A DNA stretch of 64,000 bases from Isoetes taiwanensis (GCA_021234155.1 JAJEKV010000065.1:5224807-5288806), one strand, 5' to 3'; counted from the first letter of the stretch, positions 11,243 through 24,368 are shown. A program made the numbers and translations. The notes: generated from the sequence alone by a model not told the origin.

Positions 11243-13361
11243 AGCCAGCCCTCTCTGGTCTGTGCACTTATTTTTGCGCATAAACCCTAACCCTCTCTCG
11301 CACGCAATATCTGCCCTTTCATTGTGGTCTCGCCACGTGTCCCCTCCCTCCAACACGAAATCCAAGTCAGCTCCACGGTTCCGCTTAGCGTTAGAGCTGG
11401 TTCACATGCACGATCGCAACCCTCACCACTTAAAAAGGCAAGCCCTTTTATGCACACCATCATCTGCCATCGCCAAAAAGCACAGGGCAAAACAGGGCCC
11501 CTCTCCAGCGATAGTAGCATGTGAACCCAGCCTCATCGGCCTGACTTTGCCACATGGCAAAATCAGCCAAAAAATTACGCCATTGGAATTGTGCTAATCC
11601 AGAGCAGCTTCCTTTCTACGAAAGGCGCAGAGACTTTCGAGTTGCCCAATTTCAAACTCGGTTTGGCTTCTAGCAATGATGCTTTTGTCTTCTTGCCATT
11701 AAGACAACTCTTGATAACTTGAAGACAAATCCGATGAAATGGGAAATTGGGTTGCAATGGTAACCAACGTCGTTCATGCACCTCTAACTTGCTGATATGG
11801 CAAAGGAAGGAAAATCCAGCTCCTTCTTACTGGCAATGCACCCTTAGTCGGTGAAGAACGTGCTTCCGATGCTTTGCTTCTATCAACTCGTACTCTCAAG
11901 CTCTGCTTCAAATCTTTTGCTTCTGCAAGCTCTTCGTCAAATCGGTTCTTCTGAAGGCTCTGCTTCAAATCTTTTTTTGCCGAGGGTCTCGCTTCAAATT
12001 GATTCTTCTACTAAGAATTGGTTCTTCTCCAAATCAATGCTCTTACGCTAAGAGCTAGAAGTTGGCGTCAGACGCGTGTCATTATCACGGACGGACGTAA
12101 TTATGGATGACAAGCCCAATCCAGATCCTTGAAAGCTAGACCGAGCACTCTCTAAAAAGGCGAGACCTAGCTCGTCAAGATCACCATGGCGATCCCTCCA
12201 AGCTAGGCTTCTTAGATAAACAGGAAACAAATGATGCAGAACTGCCAAATATGACCACCAAGAAGGCGAAGTTTATATATTCAAAATGTTACAATCTTTT
12301 TTTAGCGCTGTCGAGATAAATTGAATTCGATGGTGAAATCCGGCAATAGATCTAGATATTTTCTCTTAACAAAGAAGTTCTAACGTCAATCTAAACACTC
12401 CAAAAATCAAAATCTAGAACGACATGCCAGATCTGACTTTCCATGCATGTTGAGTGTCCATGAGAGTTCCGTCCATTTATTTTCTCTTCTCAATTTGGAC
12501 TATGGTTTCATTAGAAAGGCATAATAACTTTTCATGGTTAACTTTGATTTTCCATTTATTGCCCTCCATAACTTCATATATGCGGCAATGAAGTAAAATA
12601 GAGGTACCTTTTGTCACTTTTCTTATGCATATTAGGAGTTGTATATATTTGTCATTAGATATATGCATTTCCATATGAGAGCTCTACCGATGCGAAACCT
12701 TATGGGATTCACCAAGCTTGCACGACAACACCAATCCACAATGGGTGCATACGAAACAAAATCTTTTGTACGGGTTTTATGATTTGTGATTATTCATAAT
12801 AATTACAAGAAATTTATTGCAGCGACCAAGGCCACTACGAACATTTCTCTTTCCCCGATCCTGTGCTTGGGGAATCGAGTCAATAGAGGAAATGTCTCTT
12901 GTGCTTAGAGAACGCAATTAATAGAGAAAATATTTCTTCTACCAACTCAGTTATTGGTTTGAATTGTGTAAGTTGAGTTTAAATATATGTATGGAACTTC
13001 AAACTTTGTTCTAGCTTGATCCAATACAAACAAGGTGCTGCGCACGAAGGGTTACCCTCCACGGCTGGAGGTTGAGGTGGCTTAAATCATACTTGAAAGT
13101 CATGTCTTTACAATCAATGAAAATCGCCATTTTAAAACATTGACATTTTGTGTTGGTGATGGTACCCACTTGCATCAGTAACTCCTCCTTAGATGTTGAG
13201 GTCCTCTTGGACTAAGATCTAGCAGGACACATGGACTTTGGGGTTTGAGTATAATGTATTGGTCTTTGGTGCTCGGTATGGAACAAGGATGGCCGCTACG
13301 TCATCTGTCTGGAAACCATAATTCATCCGGAAACTAGCTTGACACTGCATCCTCTACAATC
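11243..13361. other. 5' flank and spacer, no supported gene
   Basis: 11.25-11.55 kb is C-rich on the plus strand and probably contains the promoter and leader of the minus-strand acetyltransferase. 11.87-12.03 kb has repeated TCAAATC and TTCTTC phrases. Open frames here are short and unlike known proteins. Confidence 0.4.
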
Positions 13362-15483
13362 TTGAATGCTATTGTAGCCTCCGCAGATGTTAAATTAGTG
13401 CAGCCCGAAGCGTATTGGTCTTGGTCTTGTTTGGAGTCAATTTTGGATTCTCACTTGGATCCGAAGCATCTTTCGACAGTCTTTGCACAAATTGGTAGAA
13501 TTCCAATGGCTCAACAGGTTGCCAACTTTAGACGAGTTCAAGAAAGACTCTATGAGACACTTGGAGCATGTAAATCCTATGATTTTATAACAAGTTCTAT
13601 CTTCTATATCACTAATGGAGTTAATTTATTTATTTATTTATTTAAATGTCTAGTGCTCACTTAGGACCTTGAAAGGCCATGGAGCAAATATTCACAACTT
13701 TAACAAAAATGCGGATTGTGTATCCACCCGCTCATATACTCTCCTACAAAGAATGGTTCAGATTTAACAATGTATAAAAACTGTCTATGTGTACCTCGAA
13801 CTCCTCCCTTATATGCTCATATCTTTGTGCGGTACAAAAGATGTGGGCTTCATCCTCCACGTCTCAGCCACATATCTTACATTTTCGTCTTCCATGGGAA
13901 TGTTAAACCATCGCCTACTTCAATCTCTAGCCGATGAGAGCCGGTTGGGTATCTAGCCATTACTCGTTTATATGCCTTTGGAATATCGAGCATAGATAAG
14001 CTTGGCTCTTGTACTCTCTCATATCATTAAGCGTATTTACATAATAAGACATTTTCTTTGCCGGGGCAGCCATAAACTATCCACTTTGCAAGCTTTTCCA
14101 ATAAGGTTCTAGCCGTTTTTATCATTAGGCCGGTTTGCTTCCGATAATTCCCATTTTTTTTGCCCAATTCCAAATCTCTCGAGCCACCCTTGTTACGAAT
14201 TTGCCATAGCTTGATAGGAGATTGGATTGACTCTTGTTCTTGTAGCTTTGTTCATAAAGTTCTGGTTTGATAAAGAGCTTCAAGCTTTCGAGAGGTAGCA
14301 ACCCAACCACTGCTAGCATTATTGCATCTTGAGTTTGAGCTTTGATCCCAAGCTCTTCTCATTATAAACATTTTTTGCCGGATTCTACTTGGCTCCATAG
14401 CTTAGCAGGACATCCGTGTCCCCATCTTGGTGTACCATATAACAACACCGATTTGCACAAGAGTCTTGAAAAGCGTTTTTTCAGCTCCCAATCAATTACA
14501 TCTTGTTATTACATCTTGTTAGCATCTTTGTATAAGGCTGATTTTTCCTCCCTGTGACTCTTCTTTTCACACAATCTTTCCGGTTTGTAATTTGAAGCAA
14601 AATCAATGCCCAAATATTTGTAGCATTCTCTTTGTTTCAAGAGCTTGACCACGATATAAGAAATCTGGTCTCTCCCTTGTACCAAAACCATAATTTTGGA
14701 CTTATCTATATTTACCTTCATCCCCTTTGCAATGCAGAATAATTCCAGCCCGTGTAGATGTTTCTGTAATACTTGCTTTTGTTGGCTAGCAATACGATAT
14801 CATGCATTATAACAACAACTGAATAAGGCAGATTACCTATTTGTGTGCCCTGTAATGATTGATCTTTGAGCCATTCTTCCAATTCGTCTATGAAAATGCC
14901 AAACAGGGTTGGCGATAATGGGCAGCCTTGGCGTACTCCAACCGTGCTTCTCACTTGTGTGCTCAAATCTGTTGAGATTTTAATCAGAACTTCAGAATAT
15001 AACTGGGCTATGGCTGCTCGATTCCCGAGGGGAACCCCTAAATGTACCATCCTTTCGCTTAGCTTGTCTCTTGGAACGGAGTCAAATGCTTTGGCGAAAT
15101 CTAACGCATGACATCGTCACTCAAAGTAAAATTATGCGTCTAATTACCACCCTTTCTATGTATATAGAGGAACTATATAGTATGGGAGCTCGCAAGATTG
15201 TCATTACCGATGGTTTGCCTATAGCATATCAGCCTTTCGTCACATTTGCTTCTACGAGGGAGTTTGTGATTCCAAGCTTAATGACCTTGCAAAATCATGC
15301 AATCGGCTACTTGTGAATCAACTAGATCAACTAAGGCATCGTCCCCATGAGGTGCACACTTTGATCATGCTAAGCGTCTACAATGTGACAATTGAAACTA
15401 TTGAAAATCCATCATCATTTGGGCTTACAAATGTGCATCAACCATGTTATCTAGGCAGACTTGCAAATGACCTTGCAAAAAGC
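13362..15483 (+). pseudogene. GDSL esterase/lipase relic split by a LINE
   Basis: Two blocks match successive parts of a GDSL protein. Block one (13.36-13.64 kb) reads GRIPMAQQVANFRRVQERL, TLGACKSYDFITSSIFYI and then TNGVN, the usual GDSL region before the catalytic Asn (G-x-N-D). Block two (15.10-15.48 kb) reads IEELYSMGARKIVITDGLP, then LQNHAIGYL, a frameshift near 15313, then VNQLDQLRHRPHEVHTLIM and NPSSFGLTNVHQPC. Between them lies a minus-strand LINE. The N-terminal GDS motif and the C-terminal Asp-His segment are not found. GDSL enzymes are secreted lipid or ester hydrolases in plants; this copy cannot work. Confidence 0.7.
13621..15106 (-). mobile_element. 5'-truncated LINE inserted in the GDSL gene
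   Basis: Minus-strand frames encode reverse-transcriptase motifs in order: ALDFAKAFDSVPRDKL (15.1 kb), GVRQGCPLSPTLFGIFIDEL (14.9 kb), a degenerate active site (MHDIVLLA), then KVNIDKSKIMVL and KYLGIDF (14.6-14.7 kb). A C-terminal CxxC...H...C element (CKICG, EDEAHIF) is near 13.85 kb. Its 3' end on the plus strand is a (TTTA)n run at 13621-13645, a simple-repeat tail as in some LINE clades. The 5' end breaks off inside the RT domain at the junction with GDSL block two. Multiple stops make it inactive. Confidence 0.75.
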
Positions 15484-15535
15484 GCCTAGATATCATCATT
15501 TGGGCTTACAAATGTGCATCAACCATGTTATCTAG
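15411..15535. repeat. Perfect 44-bp direct repeat in the GDSL relic
   Basis: The stretch at 15411-15454 starting ATCATCATTTGGGC and ending GTTATCTAG is repeated exactly at 15492-15535, separated by 37 bp. The second copy lies directly at the 5' junction of the next LINE, so it may record events during that insertion. Confidence 0.85.
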
Positions 15536-15539
15536 ACAT

Positions 15540-17846
15540 GCTCATGGCGAGCCAAAAGCTTTTTGGCGTAAGGTGTTATACCGTAGCGCCGGTGGTCGGT
15601 AATGTAAGTGTGGAGCAATGGATGCACCGCTGCGGGGAGTTATATGACCCCGGGGAGCTAATGCGGGGTCGGATCGGGTAGGAGAGGTGCTTTGCAGTTC
15701 CGCGGCGGGAGGATGTCAGCCAGGGGTCTCGGGCATCCGCGAATGGCAAGGCAAAGGATTTTACAGGGGCTGCGGGGCCGATTTGTTGAAATGGGGTGGC
15801 CCATACGTGGTAGGGGCCCTGGCGGTGATCATTAACCGGGCTGACGGTGAGGGCTCCCCGGGAGTGGATGGTTAGTAAAGGTTGTTCCTATTCATAAAAG
15901 GTAATATCACGGACCCGAGCCAGGCAATTACGGATGATTATGGTAAGCTCGTACATTTGCAAAGCTCATGGCGGGGTGGTGGAAAAGAAACTCACTAAGT
16001 GGGCGAGGGAGGCGAGGGGTGCGGGCAATTGGCGAGGCGGGCTTTTTTGACTCACTCCACCACCGACCATATCTTCACTTTGAGAGTGTTGATGGAGGCA
16101 AAGCCGGAATCTTGGCGACATGACTTGTATTCTTTTGCTTTGTAGATTTTAAAGGCGTGATATGATACAGTCCCGGAGACATGTTGTGGCAAAGGTTGCA
16201 AGAATTGCGAGTTCCACACGGGATGCGAGAATGTGGTGCACCGGCTTTATGATGGGATTTATAACGCCTTTGCCTTATGAAGATCGGTGGTAGCTAGCTT
16301 TGTGGGGAGTTAAAGCGGGGCTGCCGTTGTCTCCAACGCTTTTGGGTTGTACATTGATAGCTTGGAGGCGTGGATGCGGCACCATGGGGAGCCGGGGGTG
16401 CAATTATCCGATGCGACCTCTGCCGGAGCGATTACTATATGCGAGGATGATGTAGGTTTGCTAGCCCACCGCGACCCGGCGGTATCTGGCGGCATTTGGA
16501 TGCCCCGATGGGTTACGTGGGGCGCGAGAATGGTGGTGAACTTGCACAAAACTAAGCTTCTCGCGATCCACGTCCTCGCAACACCCTATCCGGGAGTTTT
16601 ATTACGGGGGCGGGGAAGTGGAGATGGTCGCGGAGCTTCAAGTATCTCGGGAATTGATTTCACTACTAACATCTTTGTGGGATGAGTGTGTGGAGAGGAG
16701 AGCCGGTCTGGCGGTGGAAGGCTCTATATATGCGATTGCAAAGCGGCGTGTTGCGAATAGATCTGTGCGGATCGGGCGAGGAGAGCACACCTATTTAGGG
16801 CTTTAGTGAGCGGTGCTTTGCTATATGGGGTGGAGGTTTGGGGCCAAGCGGTTAGCAAAAACACGTGGGATAAGTTGGAAAGGGTGCGAGAAAGCTTTCT
16901 TGACATATAGCTTGGGAGTGAAGGATCTGAAATGCACCGTATCAGATTTTGTTGTATGAGGCGGGGTTCGGCCTTCTGACGATACGCTATGCATAAGCAT
17001 CTTACTTGTTTCCATAAGGTGGATGGGATGGATGAGCATCGCTTGCCTCCACAGTCGCGTGTTGTTAACGCAGGGCCCCGGTATTTGAAGAGGGTATGGC
17101 ACGAGCAACTGTAAGGGATGGTTTAGGAGGTGGTCTATGGATTACCAACATATGGTGGCGGCGGTCGATCTTGAGAATGGGCAATTGGATGCGGGCTATC
17201 TTTGCCACTCTGTGGGATGCCTCTACTCTTGCAAAGCCCAAGGCGAGCACTATCACGCTCGAGATTAATCCGGCCTTGAGCATGGACCCCATGTCCCGGT
17301 GCAGAAAGCACACATCTCGGTGAAGAAGCGGAGAGCTATTGCTGCAATAGCGGCGGGTTTCCATTACCTCGAGAATTGAAGCAGTGTTTGGGGGTGAATG
17401 GCGGGCCGCGGGATCCCGGGGAGGAGAGGATATGTCGGTGTTGTGAGATGCACGTGATAGAGAATGAGCACCATGCCCTCCGGTGATTGCCCGATATGCC
17501 CATGTCCGGCGGTGCACGCGATCTTAGATGCTCGACACACCGCTACATCGAGTTTCGCATCACCTATGGTAGTGCGGTGGGAGCTTCCCATCCCTGCAGA
17601 TTTCTATTTGTCGGACTTGCTCTTGAGGGGACATGGTATTTGAGAGCCTCTTTGTTAGGGTTTTTCCTCCCAAGTGGGGTTTTTTCATCGGTAGTAGGGA
17701 TCTCTTTGTCTGATTACATTGTTTGTTTTGGTGTTGGGGTTTGTGGCTTCTTGCACTGTTTCTCTGCATGTGTCAGTCTCATAGGCCTCTGGCCTCCATG
17801 GACGTTAAAATAAACTTCCTTCCTTCCTTCCTTCCTTCCTTCCTTT
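15540..17846 (+). mobile_element. GC-rich 5'-truncated LINE with (TTCC)n tail
   Basis: Base composition jumps to GC-rich at about 15.54 kb. Frames show relics of an RT domain: GLYIDSLEAWM-like text near 16.34 kb, CEDDVGLLAH (degenerate YADD active site) near 16.44 kb, then VVNLHKTKLLAIH. A C-terminal zinc-knuckle-like RICRCCEMHVIENEHHALR lies near 17.43 kb. The 3' end reads GGCCTCCATGGACGTTAAAA and then repeated TTCC at 17815-17846. The same 3' end ends the fragment at 41.5-42.1 kb, so they form one family. No intact frame remains. Confidence 0.7.
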
Positions 17847-18560
17847 TTGTGATGACGCATCTCACTATGCATTCTAGGACTTCTTCACCCGACTGAGGCT
17901 CTCAATCAATCGCATTGTTGCAGCCAAGTTTTGGAAGAGTGCGGAGAGTATGCATACCCCATCAAGGTGGAGGCACTAGCCGTTATGTAATATCATTTGC
18001 ATATGTATTGGTTGCATCCATATATCCATTTTCCTATCTTATTATGTTATACTACTTAAGGTGCCCAGCATTGATGGGCACAAGTTGGAACTTGTAAATG
18101 TTGGCGACCTATAAACGATGCTGCATTGTAAAATGACATTGCCTAGCATTGTTGGGTAATAAGATAGCAAATGTATGATCATTATGGGGATATCCAAAAC
18201 AACAATATAATATACTTCTTAAAAATTGGTATATAGCTATTCTCACCATAAGGCATATCCCTTTATGTATAGGTGCCCCAAAAAAAAAAAAAAAAAAAAA
18301 AAAAAATAAAATAAAATAAATAATAATAATAATAATGTAGAATCATTCTATCTTCTATCAAGGTAGCCTTGAAACAACCCGATCACCTATTCCACGATTT
18401 GTGGAGTTCTTATTTTATTCCTTAGAAGTGATTATTTTGTTAACCAATTTGGCATAATTATATCAAAGGCAATGAAATCTCCACCTACTTTTTGCATTTT
18501 TCCGCGCTCTATTCTATATACAACAAAATAGAAAGGAATTTGTTTTGATGTGCCATGATA
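17847..18560. other. Spacer with a poly(A)/(TAAA)/(TAA) tract
   Basis: 18277-18336 is a run of about 29 A followed by TAAAA and TAA repeats, which looks like the tail of a retroposed sequence on the plus strand. No coding part was recognised upstream of it. Confidence 0.5.
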
Positions 18561-18572
18561 GAATATTCTTTA
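18561..18572. repeat. Left target-site duplication of the long LINE
   Basis: GAATATTCTTTA here is repeated exactly at 25742-25753, directly after the poly(A) tail of the LINE. Confidence 0.8.
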
Positions 18573-21500
18573 TTTGCAAATACTGGTGGATCGCGGAGGA
18601 AAGGCTAGGCGGGAGAATGGCGCTGGGTTTGGCACACGCGATTGAGGTCATGTAAGTGTGACTTGTTTGGATACAATGGTAGAGGCCCAGCCCGAGGCGG
18701 TTGGGAAATCTGGTTCTTGGAATGTGAATCAGTTGGAAAGGTGATAGATGATGGATGAGGAGCGGGGGAACAAAGGAAAGCTGAAATAGGTGACAGAGAT
18801 AAGGACATTGAGAACCAATTGCTGAGGTATTTCAGTCAGATGTCACATCCGAAAAAAATTCAAATAATTGAAATGGTACGGTGCATAACAGGAAAGGGGA
18901 TAAACGAAACAGACAAGAATAAAAAAACCTTCTTTACCTGTGGAGACTGGTTGATTCAAGCATGGCGGAAGGGAATGGGATGGCGAGATCACAATCGATC
19001 TCTCCTATTCAAATGCAAACCCATCAGGCGCAGCCAATCTTGGATGAGATCAGCGCTGAACAAAGGAACCAACTAGACAAAATCAAACGGAGAAGTAGCC
19101 ATGAATTCAGAGGTATTCCTTCCCTCCAGCATGTTTTTGTTCCAGATAGATTAAAACAGCTAAATCCAGAGCAATCATTGGATGTATTAGGCATGAGGGG
19201 GTGAAGCTCAGTTTGCTAAAGAGTGAAATCAGCAAAATCAACAGAAATATTGATGTAACTGGGCTGTATTGTGGTGGAATGTGGGAATGAACAATCTGTC
19301 CAATTCCTCCTCAAACAAGGAACGAACTTTAGAGCTAATACGCAATTCTATTTCCGAAATGGAAGGCAAAATTTGACTTACAAAATCTTACTGAGAACTC
19401 TACCACGGCCCGTTGCTCAGTTCAAGGCCTAAGCCCAATATATTGGCATGAGGACATCTTTAGGAAGTTATTATCCTCAATTGGTGAATACATAGGATGG
19501 GAAGCGGTACCGGAAAGAGCACCCAAAGTATGGATCCAATTAAATATCTTGAACCCGATCCCAACCTCGGTCAAATACCGATTTTTTTTTTGGGAAAGAA
19601 AAAAGCGAAAGTAAATTGGTAAGGCCTCCCAAGTCCATGTAACATATGTGGATTAAGGCTCCACGGAGGTGGAAATACATAAGGGATTCAAACAACGGAT
19701 ATTGGACAATTCTAAGACCATTCCCAGGGAAATCCAGGATGGATACTATGTACAACAAACCAAAGAAAAATCTAGAAACTTATAGGGAAGAAGCATGGAC
19801 TCCAGCTGCCAGGAAAGGAAGAAAGAACAAAAATGGAAGTGCATATAAAAAAACAAGGAAGGAAAAAGCAAGGAAGCAGGATATGGAGAAGCAGCAAAAC
19901 ATGTTCAAGGAGAAGAATATCAGGTAACAGTGGAAGGCAAAGAAACAGAATTCAAATTTGGCCAGCCAAATCAAGGTCTTAAATAATCCAGTAGGCCAAA
20001 GATTGGAGAAATCCAAAGACTTGGTAAGTCCCTCTTGATCGGGGATCAAAAGGGATAAAGGTAAAAATGTGATTACCTCGGATCAAAATGAATTAGTGGT
20101 GACCCCAGCACATTAGCTAAGGAAAAATACCTTGACCATCAAAGAGTCAAACCTTCCTCCAGTCAATGAATACCCCGAGTTCTCTGACTCGGATATCTCC
20201 ACAGGAGGCACTCTTTTGCTAAAGGGAGAGGGATCTCACAATCATGGTGAGGTAACACCAAATTTAAGTTTCTCTACACCAGAGAAAATTGTGGATAGTC
20301 CAGAGATGTGTGACATCTTGTTAGACATGATGGAGAATGAGAATGAGAATGAGAATGAGAATGATTTTTTATCGTCAGGAAATTGAAAAAGGAGAAAGGG
20401 TTCCTGCAACCCCTTCTGAATTCTCAACCCCAGCAAATGATCTGAATGGTACTTCAAGATATAAGTTCTACACTAGATCCCCAATGGAGGATCTACCTAT
20501 GGAGGACCTACCTATTGAGTCTGACAAATCCAGATCAGATTTACCACTGAAGGAATTCTCAAACATAGTTTGTCCTACCACATCCCCTATAAGCCCTCTG
20601 CAAAGAGGCCACGGTGAAGTAGACAAGACTGAGCACAGGCCTATAACACCATCTAGCCTAGGACTGGAGCAATTCAGTGGACTAATCAGTCTAGATGGCC
20701 AGGTAGCGCTGCCTCATATATCAAATGGCCTGGAATCAAACCCAATAAGTCCAAAAGATATTAACAAAGAGGGGATTAGAGCCAAACAAAATGATGAGCA
20801 GGAGGAGTTTTATACTCCAATGGTCAAAAAAAGCAACAAAAAAGTCCACTTCTCCTCTAACAGCCCGGCCTTAAACTTAAGGCCCCAACATGGAACATGA
20901 GGGGGATAAAGGGCCCCCTTAAAAGAAAGAGAGCTCTCATAGCTCTTAGGGAGATGAAGGTGGATATTATACTTTTACAAGAACATAGGCTTTCGAGTTT
21001 TGAAACCCAGCATTTGGGATCTTGGATTATACCCAATGGTGACTCAATCTATGCCCCTGCTTGATGGAACTAAAGGGGGTATTTGCATGGTGTGGAAGGG
21101 ATTCATGTGCAGCAAAAAATTCATACATAGCTTCGGGGGAAGATGGGTATGCGAGTTCTGGAAAAAGGGGCTGAGAAAATAGGCATAATCAATGTCTGTG
21201 CATCCACAGAGCCAGGAGAAAGAAGCAAAGGCTCTTGCAGTGAGAAGCAGATGTCAGTACATTAATGGTATGGATAAAGGGAGCTCAGCATTTTTCTTTA
21301 GAACAACCAAAAAGTAGAATTCTTAAAAAATGGTATTGTTAAGGTTAATGATGGGCGGGGAAAATTATTGAGAATCAAAGGGATATAGAAGATTGTTTTC
21401 AACAAGAGTACAAGAAAATGTTTGAGACTTACCAAGTAGAGGCAGGTCATTGATGATTTCTTCCAAAATATCCCCAAAGCAAAGAGGAAATTAAAGATGA

Positions 21501-21937
21501 GGAGATAATGACAATTCCTCAAGAAAAAGAAATCTGGAAGACTCTTAAATCAATGGCAGCGAGGGGAAAAGCCACGGGCGGATGGATTCACACTGAGTTC
21601 TATGTGGAATTACGGGAGATCATGAAAGAGGACTTAGTTACCTTCTTCCAAGGTGCACGGAAGGCTTCGGACTCAATCCGGCTATCAATCTTTGGCCATA
21701 TGACCCTTATCCCAAAGGTGGACAATCCAATAAACATAGGAGATGGAGACCAATTTCATTGACAAATACAAGTTATAAGATCACGGCAAAGATTACGGCA
21801 AACAAGTTAAAAATGATTTTACACTCAACCATAAACCCTTGTCAATCAGCCTTCCTACCTCACAGGAACATATTGGAGAATTATATAGGGGCTGCAGAAG
21901 GTCTACATTGGAACAAGAGGTCGGGACAAAATTGCAA

Positions 21938-22277
21938 GGTATCATCTGCATATTGCATCATAGTGAAGAATCCATTCCCTTCTGGAAGTTCCAAACTTCT
22001 CCCCATCCATTTGCATTTGCAATGCCTTTCTAGTAACCATTTCAGCAACTATTAGGAATAAGTATGGTGCCAAAGGGCACCCCTGTCTGACTCCTCTTTG
22101 GCACTTAAATACCTTGGTTGGTGTACCATTAATGATTAAAGCCGATGAAGAATTGACATTAAAACTCCATACTTTTTGATAGACACTGCTGGGAAGTCCA
22201 ATACGAGCCATTGCTTTTTCTAGAAACTGCCAACTTATTGTATCATAAGCACGCTTAAAGTCTAGTTTGTCTTCTTG
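21938..22277 (-). other. Inverted reverse-transcriptase core inside the LINE
   Basis: Within the plus-strand LINE this piece reads only on the minus strand: LDFKRAYDTISWQFLEKAM, then GVRQGCPLAPYLFLIVAEM, and after a one-base shift MQYADDT. The plus strand stops making RT sense after WNKRSGQN at about 21.93 kb and resumes at FLEKEDQSLGNFL-type text at about 22.28 kb. The inverted piece is exactly the missing middle part of RT (first catalytic Asp to YADD), so this is an in-place inversion of about 340 bp. Confidence 0.75.
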
Positions 22278-23248
22278 GAAAAAGAGGATCAGAGCCTAGG
22301 AAATTTCTTGATGGCAATGGACAGGTTTGGTACTGCTGCAGGAATTAAGCTGAATAAGCAAAAAAGTGCAATCATTTATGACTCCCAGGATACCATGTTA
22401 CAAGGTATCAAAGTTTTAAATTGTAAGTCTGCTACAAGTATACTGGGTATTCCTTTGTCAATCAACAATTTCCTGCAGGGTTTATGGGAACCAATTGTGA
22501 CAAGAATTAAGAAGAAGCTGTCTATGTACTCCTCCTCCCTATCTTTGGCAGGAAGAGTAGAAATTGCAAATGCAGTAATTAGTAGTACACATGTTTACTT
22601 TTCGTCAGCAATTGGAGGTGGCAAGAATTCTTATAAGAAAATGGAGGCAGCAAATTTGGCAAGGATCCCACAAAGTTGCTTGGACAGATCTAATCAAGTC
22701 TAAAAGGGAGGGGGGGCTAGGATGCAAGGACATGTTCATTCAAGCCCAAGCTCTTGCAGCAAAAATGATATGGAGAGCAATCCATGCTATTAGGCCATCC
22801 CCAGCTTTACAATTAGTGAAATTTTGGATACAGGAATCACTTCCTGTAGGAAGCCATACCCTTAAGCATCAATTACCTGACTCGGCCTTCTTTCAATTCA
22901 CACCATGCCCAGGTACATCAAACATCCTCAAGAGAATGTTGAAAGCTTGGAATAATGCAGCTTTATATTATAGACCCCCCAATATAGATGTCACATGTAA
23001 GGATATGCATTTTCTCTGGCACCCTGATCTTGCACCAGCTAATATAGGATGCCTAGCTTTGGAACATCCTCAGAAATACATGCAATGGCACAAGAATGGG
23101 ATTAGGAGAATTGAGGACTTACGAGTTCAAGACAGATGGATGACTTGGGAGGAAATTGCAAGTAAAACAAAGGGATCAGATCTGGATAAGGATATATACA
23201 ATTTGGTTATGAGCAGAGTTGGAAATATGAGGAATTGAGTAATAATTC

Positions 23249-24368
23249 TCTTTTATCAGCTACGCCCTTTTCCTAATGCCTCTCCTTTTTTGAAAGGCTT
23301 GCTGGAGTCTTGGGAGACAATACGGACCCTATTTCGTATTGATCTTGTTGCATGTCATCAGTTGAATGCCCCTTATTGGTGGATACCTGTGGAAAATAAT
23401 CTTCCACTTTGTGCCTCAGTTCATCCATTAACTCACTTTGGCTATTTGGAGGTTAGCAGGAATCTTGACAGTTGTGGCATGGTATGATTCTGGCCAGTTA
23501 GCGACATGGAAAATCTTTCAAACAAAATTCTCATTGTCTCGATGGGACAGACCTATTTGGCAAAAGATTGCTAGTACTTTGCCATTGGTTGCTCCAGATG
23601 ATATTGAAGGGTGCATGTGGGTTTTCCACCCGAGTGTTCCTGGCGTAGGCTTGTGAACTCTATGTATAAATTTTGCTTGTCAATAGTGATATCCTTCCGC
23701 CATCCACTAGGTGGTCCCTTCACTTTCACCTCTAATTGGAGGCATTATGTGGACTTGGGCTTGGGATAAACTACTCCATCCTAAGGTGGCGGTGCTTTGG
23801 TGGCGATTCTTCACGGATGCCCTCGTGTGAACTTGCTTGTCCCTGATTTGATCCTCGGTGTCGGCACTCGCCCATTGTGCAAGCAAAGGGCGAGACCATT
23901 GAGCATTGTTTCTTTTTTATGTGTTCATCTCGGCTGTTTGGTCTTGGCTGCTTTCTCTTTTCATGTGACATTGACAAGTCGGCAAAGTGCTTACGGCTAT
24001 TTATCAGGATGCTTGGAATAAGTTCGCGGAGCCAAGCATTTCATTTTATGAGGATGGTTGTTGTGGTCCATCACAGGCCTTGAAGGCGTGTATCTTTGGG
24101 GTTTGGATATTCCTCCTGCGGTTGTCCTCCGGGGCCGCACAAGCTAGAATCGCTAAGGCATACCATTGTTCTTCGCTTGCTCCTGCCAAGCGACAGTTGA
24201 TATTTGAGTCCTATTTGAGTGTGCTGTCTTATGCATAGGCTGGTGGTTCTACTCAGTGGATCATGATTATCCTCTGAGAGTTTATTCCCGCCTCTGCATT
24301 TGTATTTTGCGTTTGGCTTGGAGTTTCAATAAAGTTTGTCGTTCTTCAAAAAAAAAAAAAAAAAATAA
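23249..24368 (+). mobile_element. 5'-truncated LINE nested in the long LINE
   Basis: The flanking 9-mer TAATAATTC occurs at 23240-23248 and 24369-24377 and fits a target-site duplication. The insert ends with AATAAAGTTTG and a run of A at 24348-24365. It encodes relics of a LINE C-terminal zinc region (HPKVAVLWWRFFTDAL, then IEHCFFFMCSSRLFGLGC) near 23.78-23.95 kb. Removing it rejoins the two halves of the host LINE C-terminus (YEELSNN to SRMWHLNNKERYSV). Confidence 0.75.

Noticed and set aside
10718-11365. Longer 215-residue start for the GNAT gene
   Set aside because: The extra 41 residues lack counterparts in the two paralogues; the Met at 11242 aligns with their N-termini.
11022-11597. 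191-codon plus-strand frame
   Set aside because: It mirrors the minus-strand GNAT gene and its leader; no protein family resemblance.
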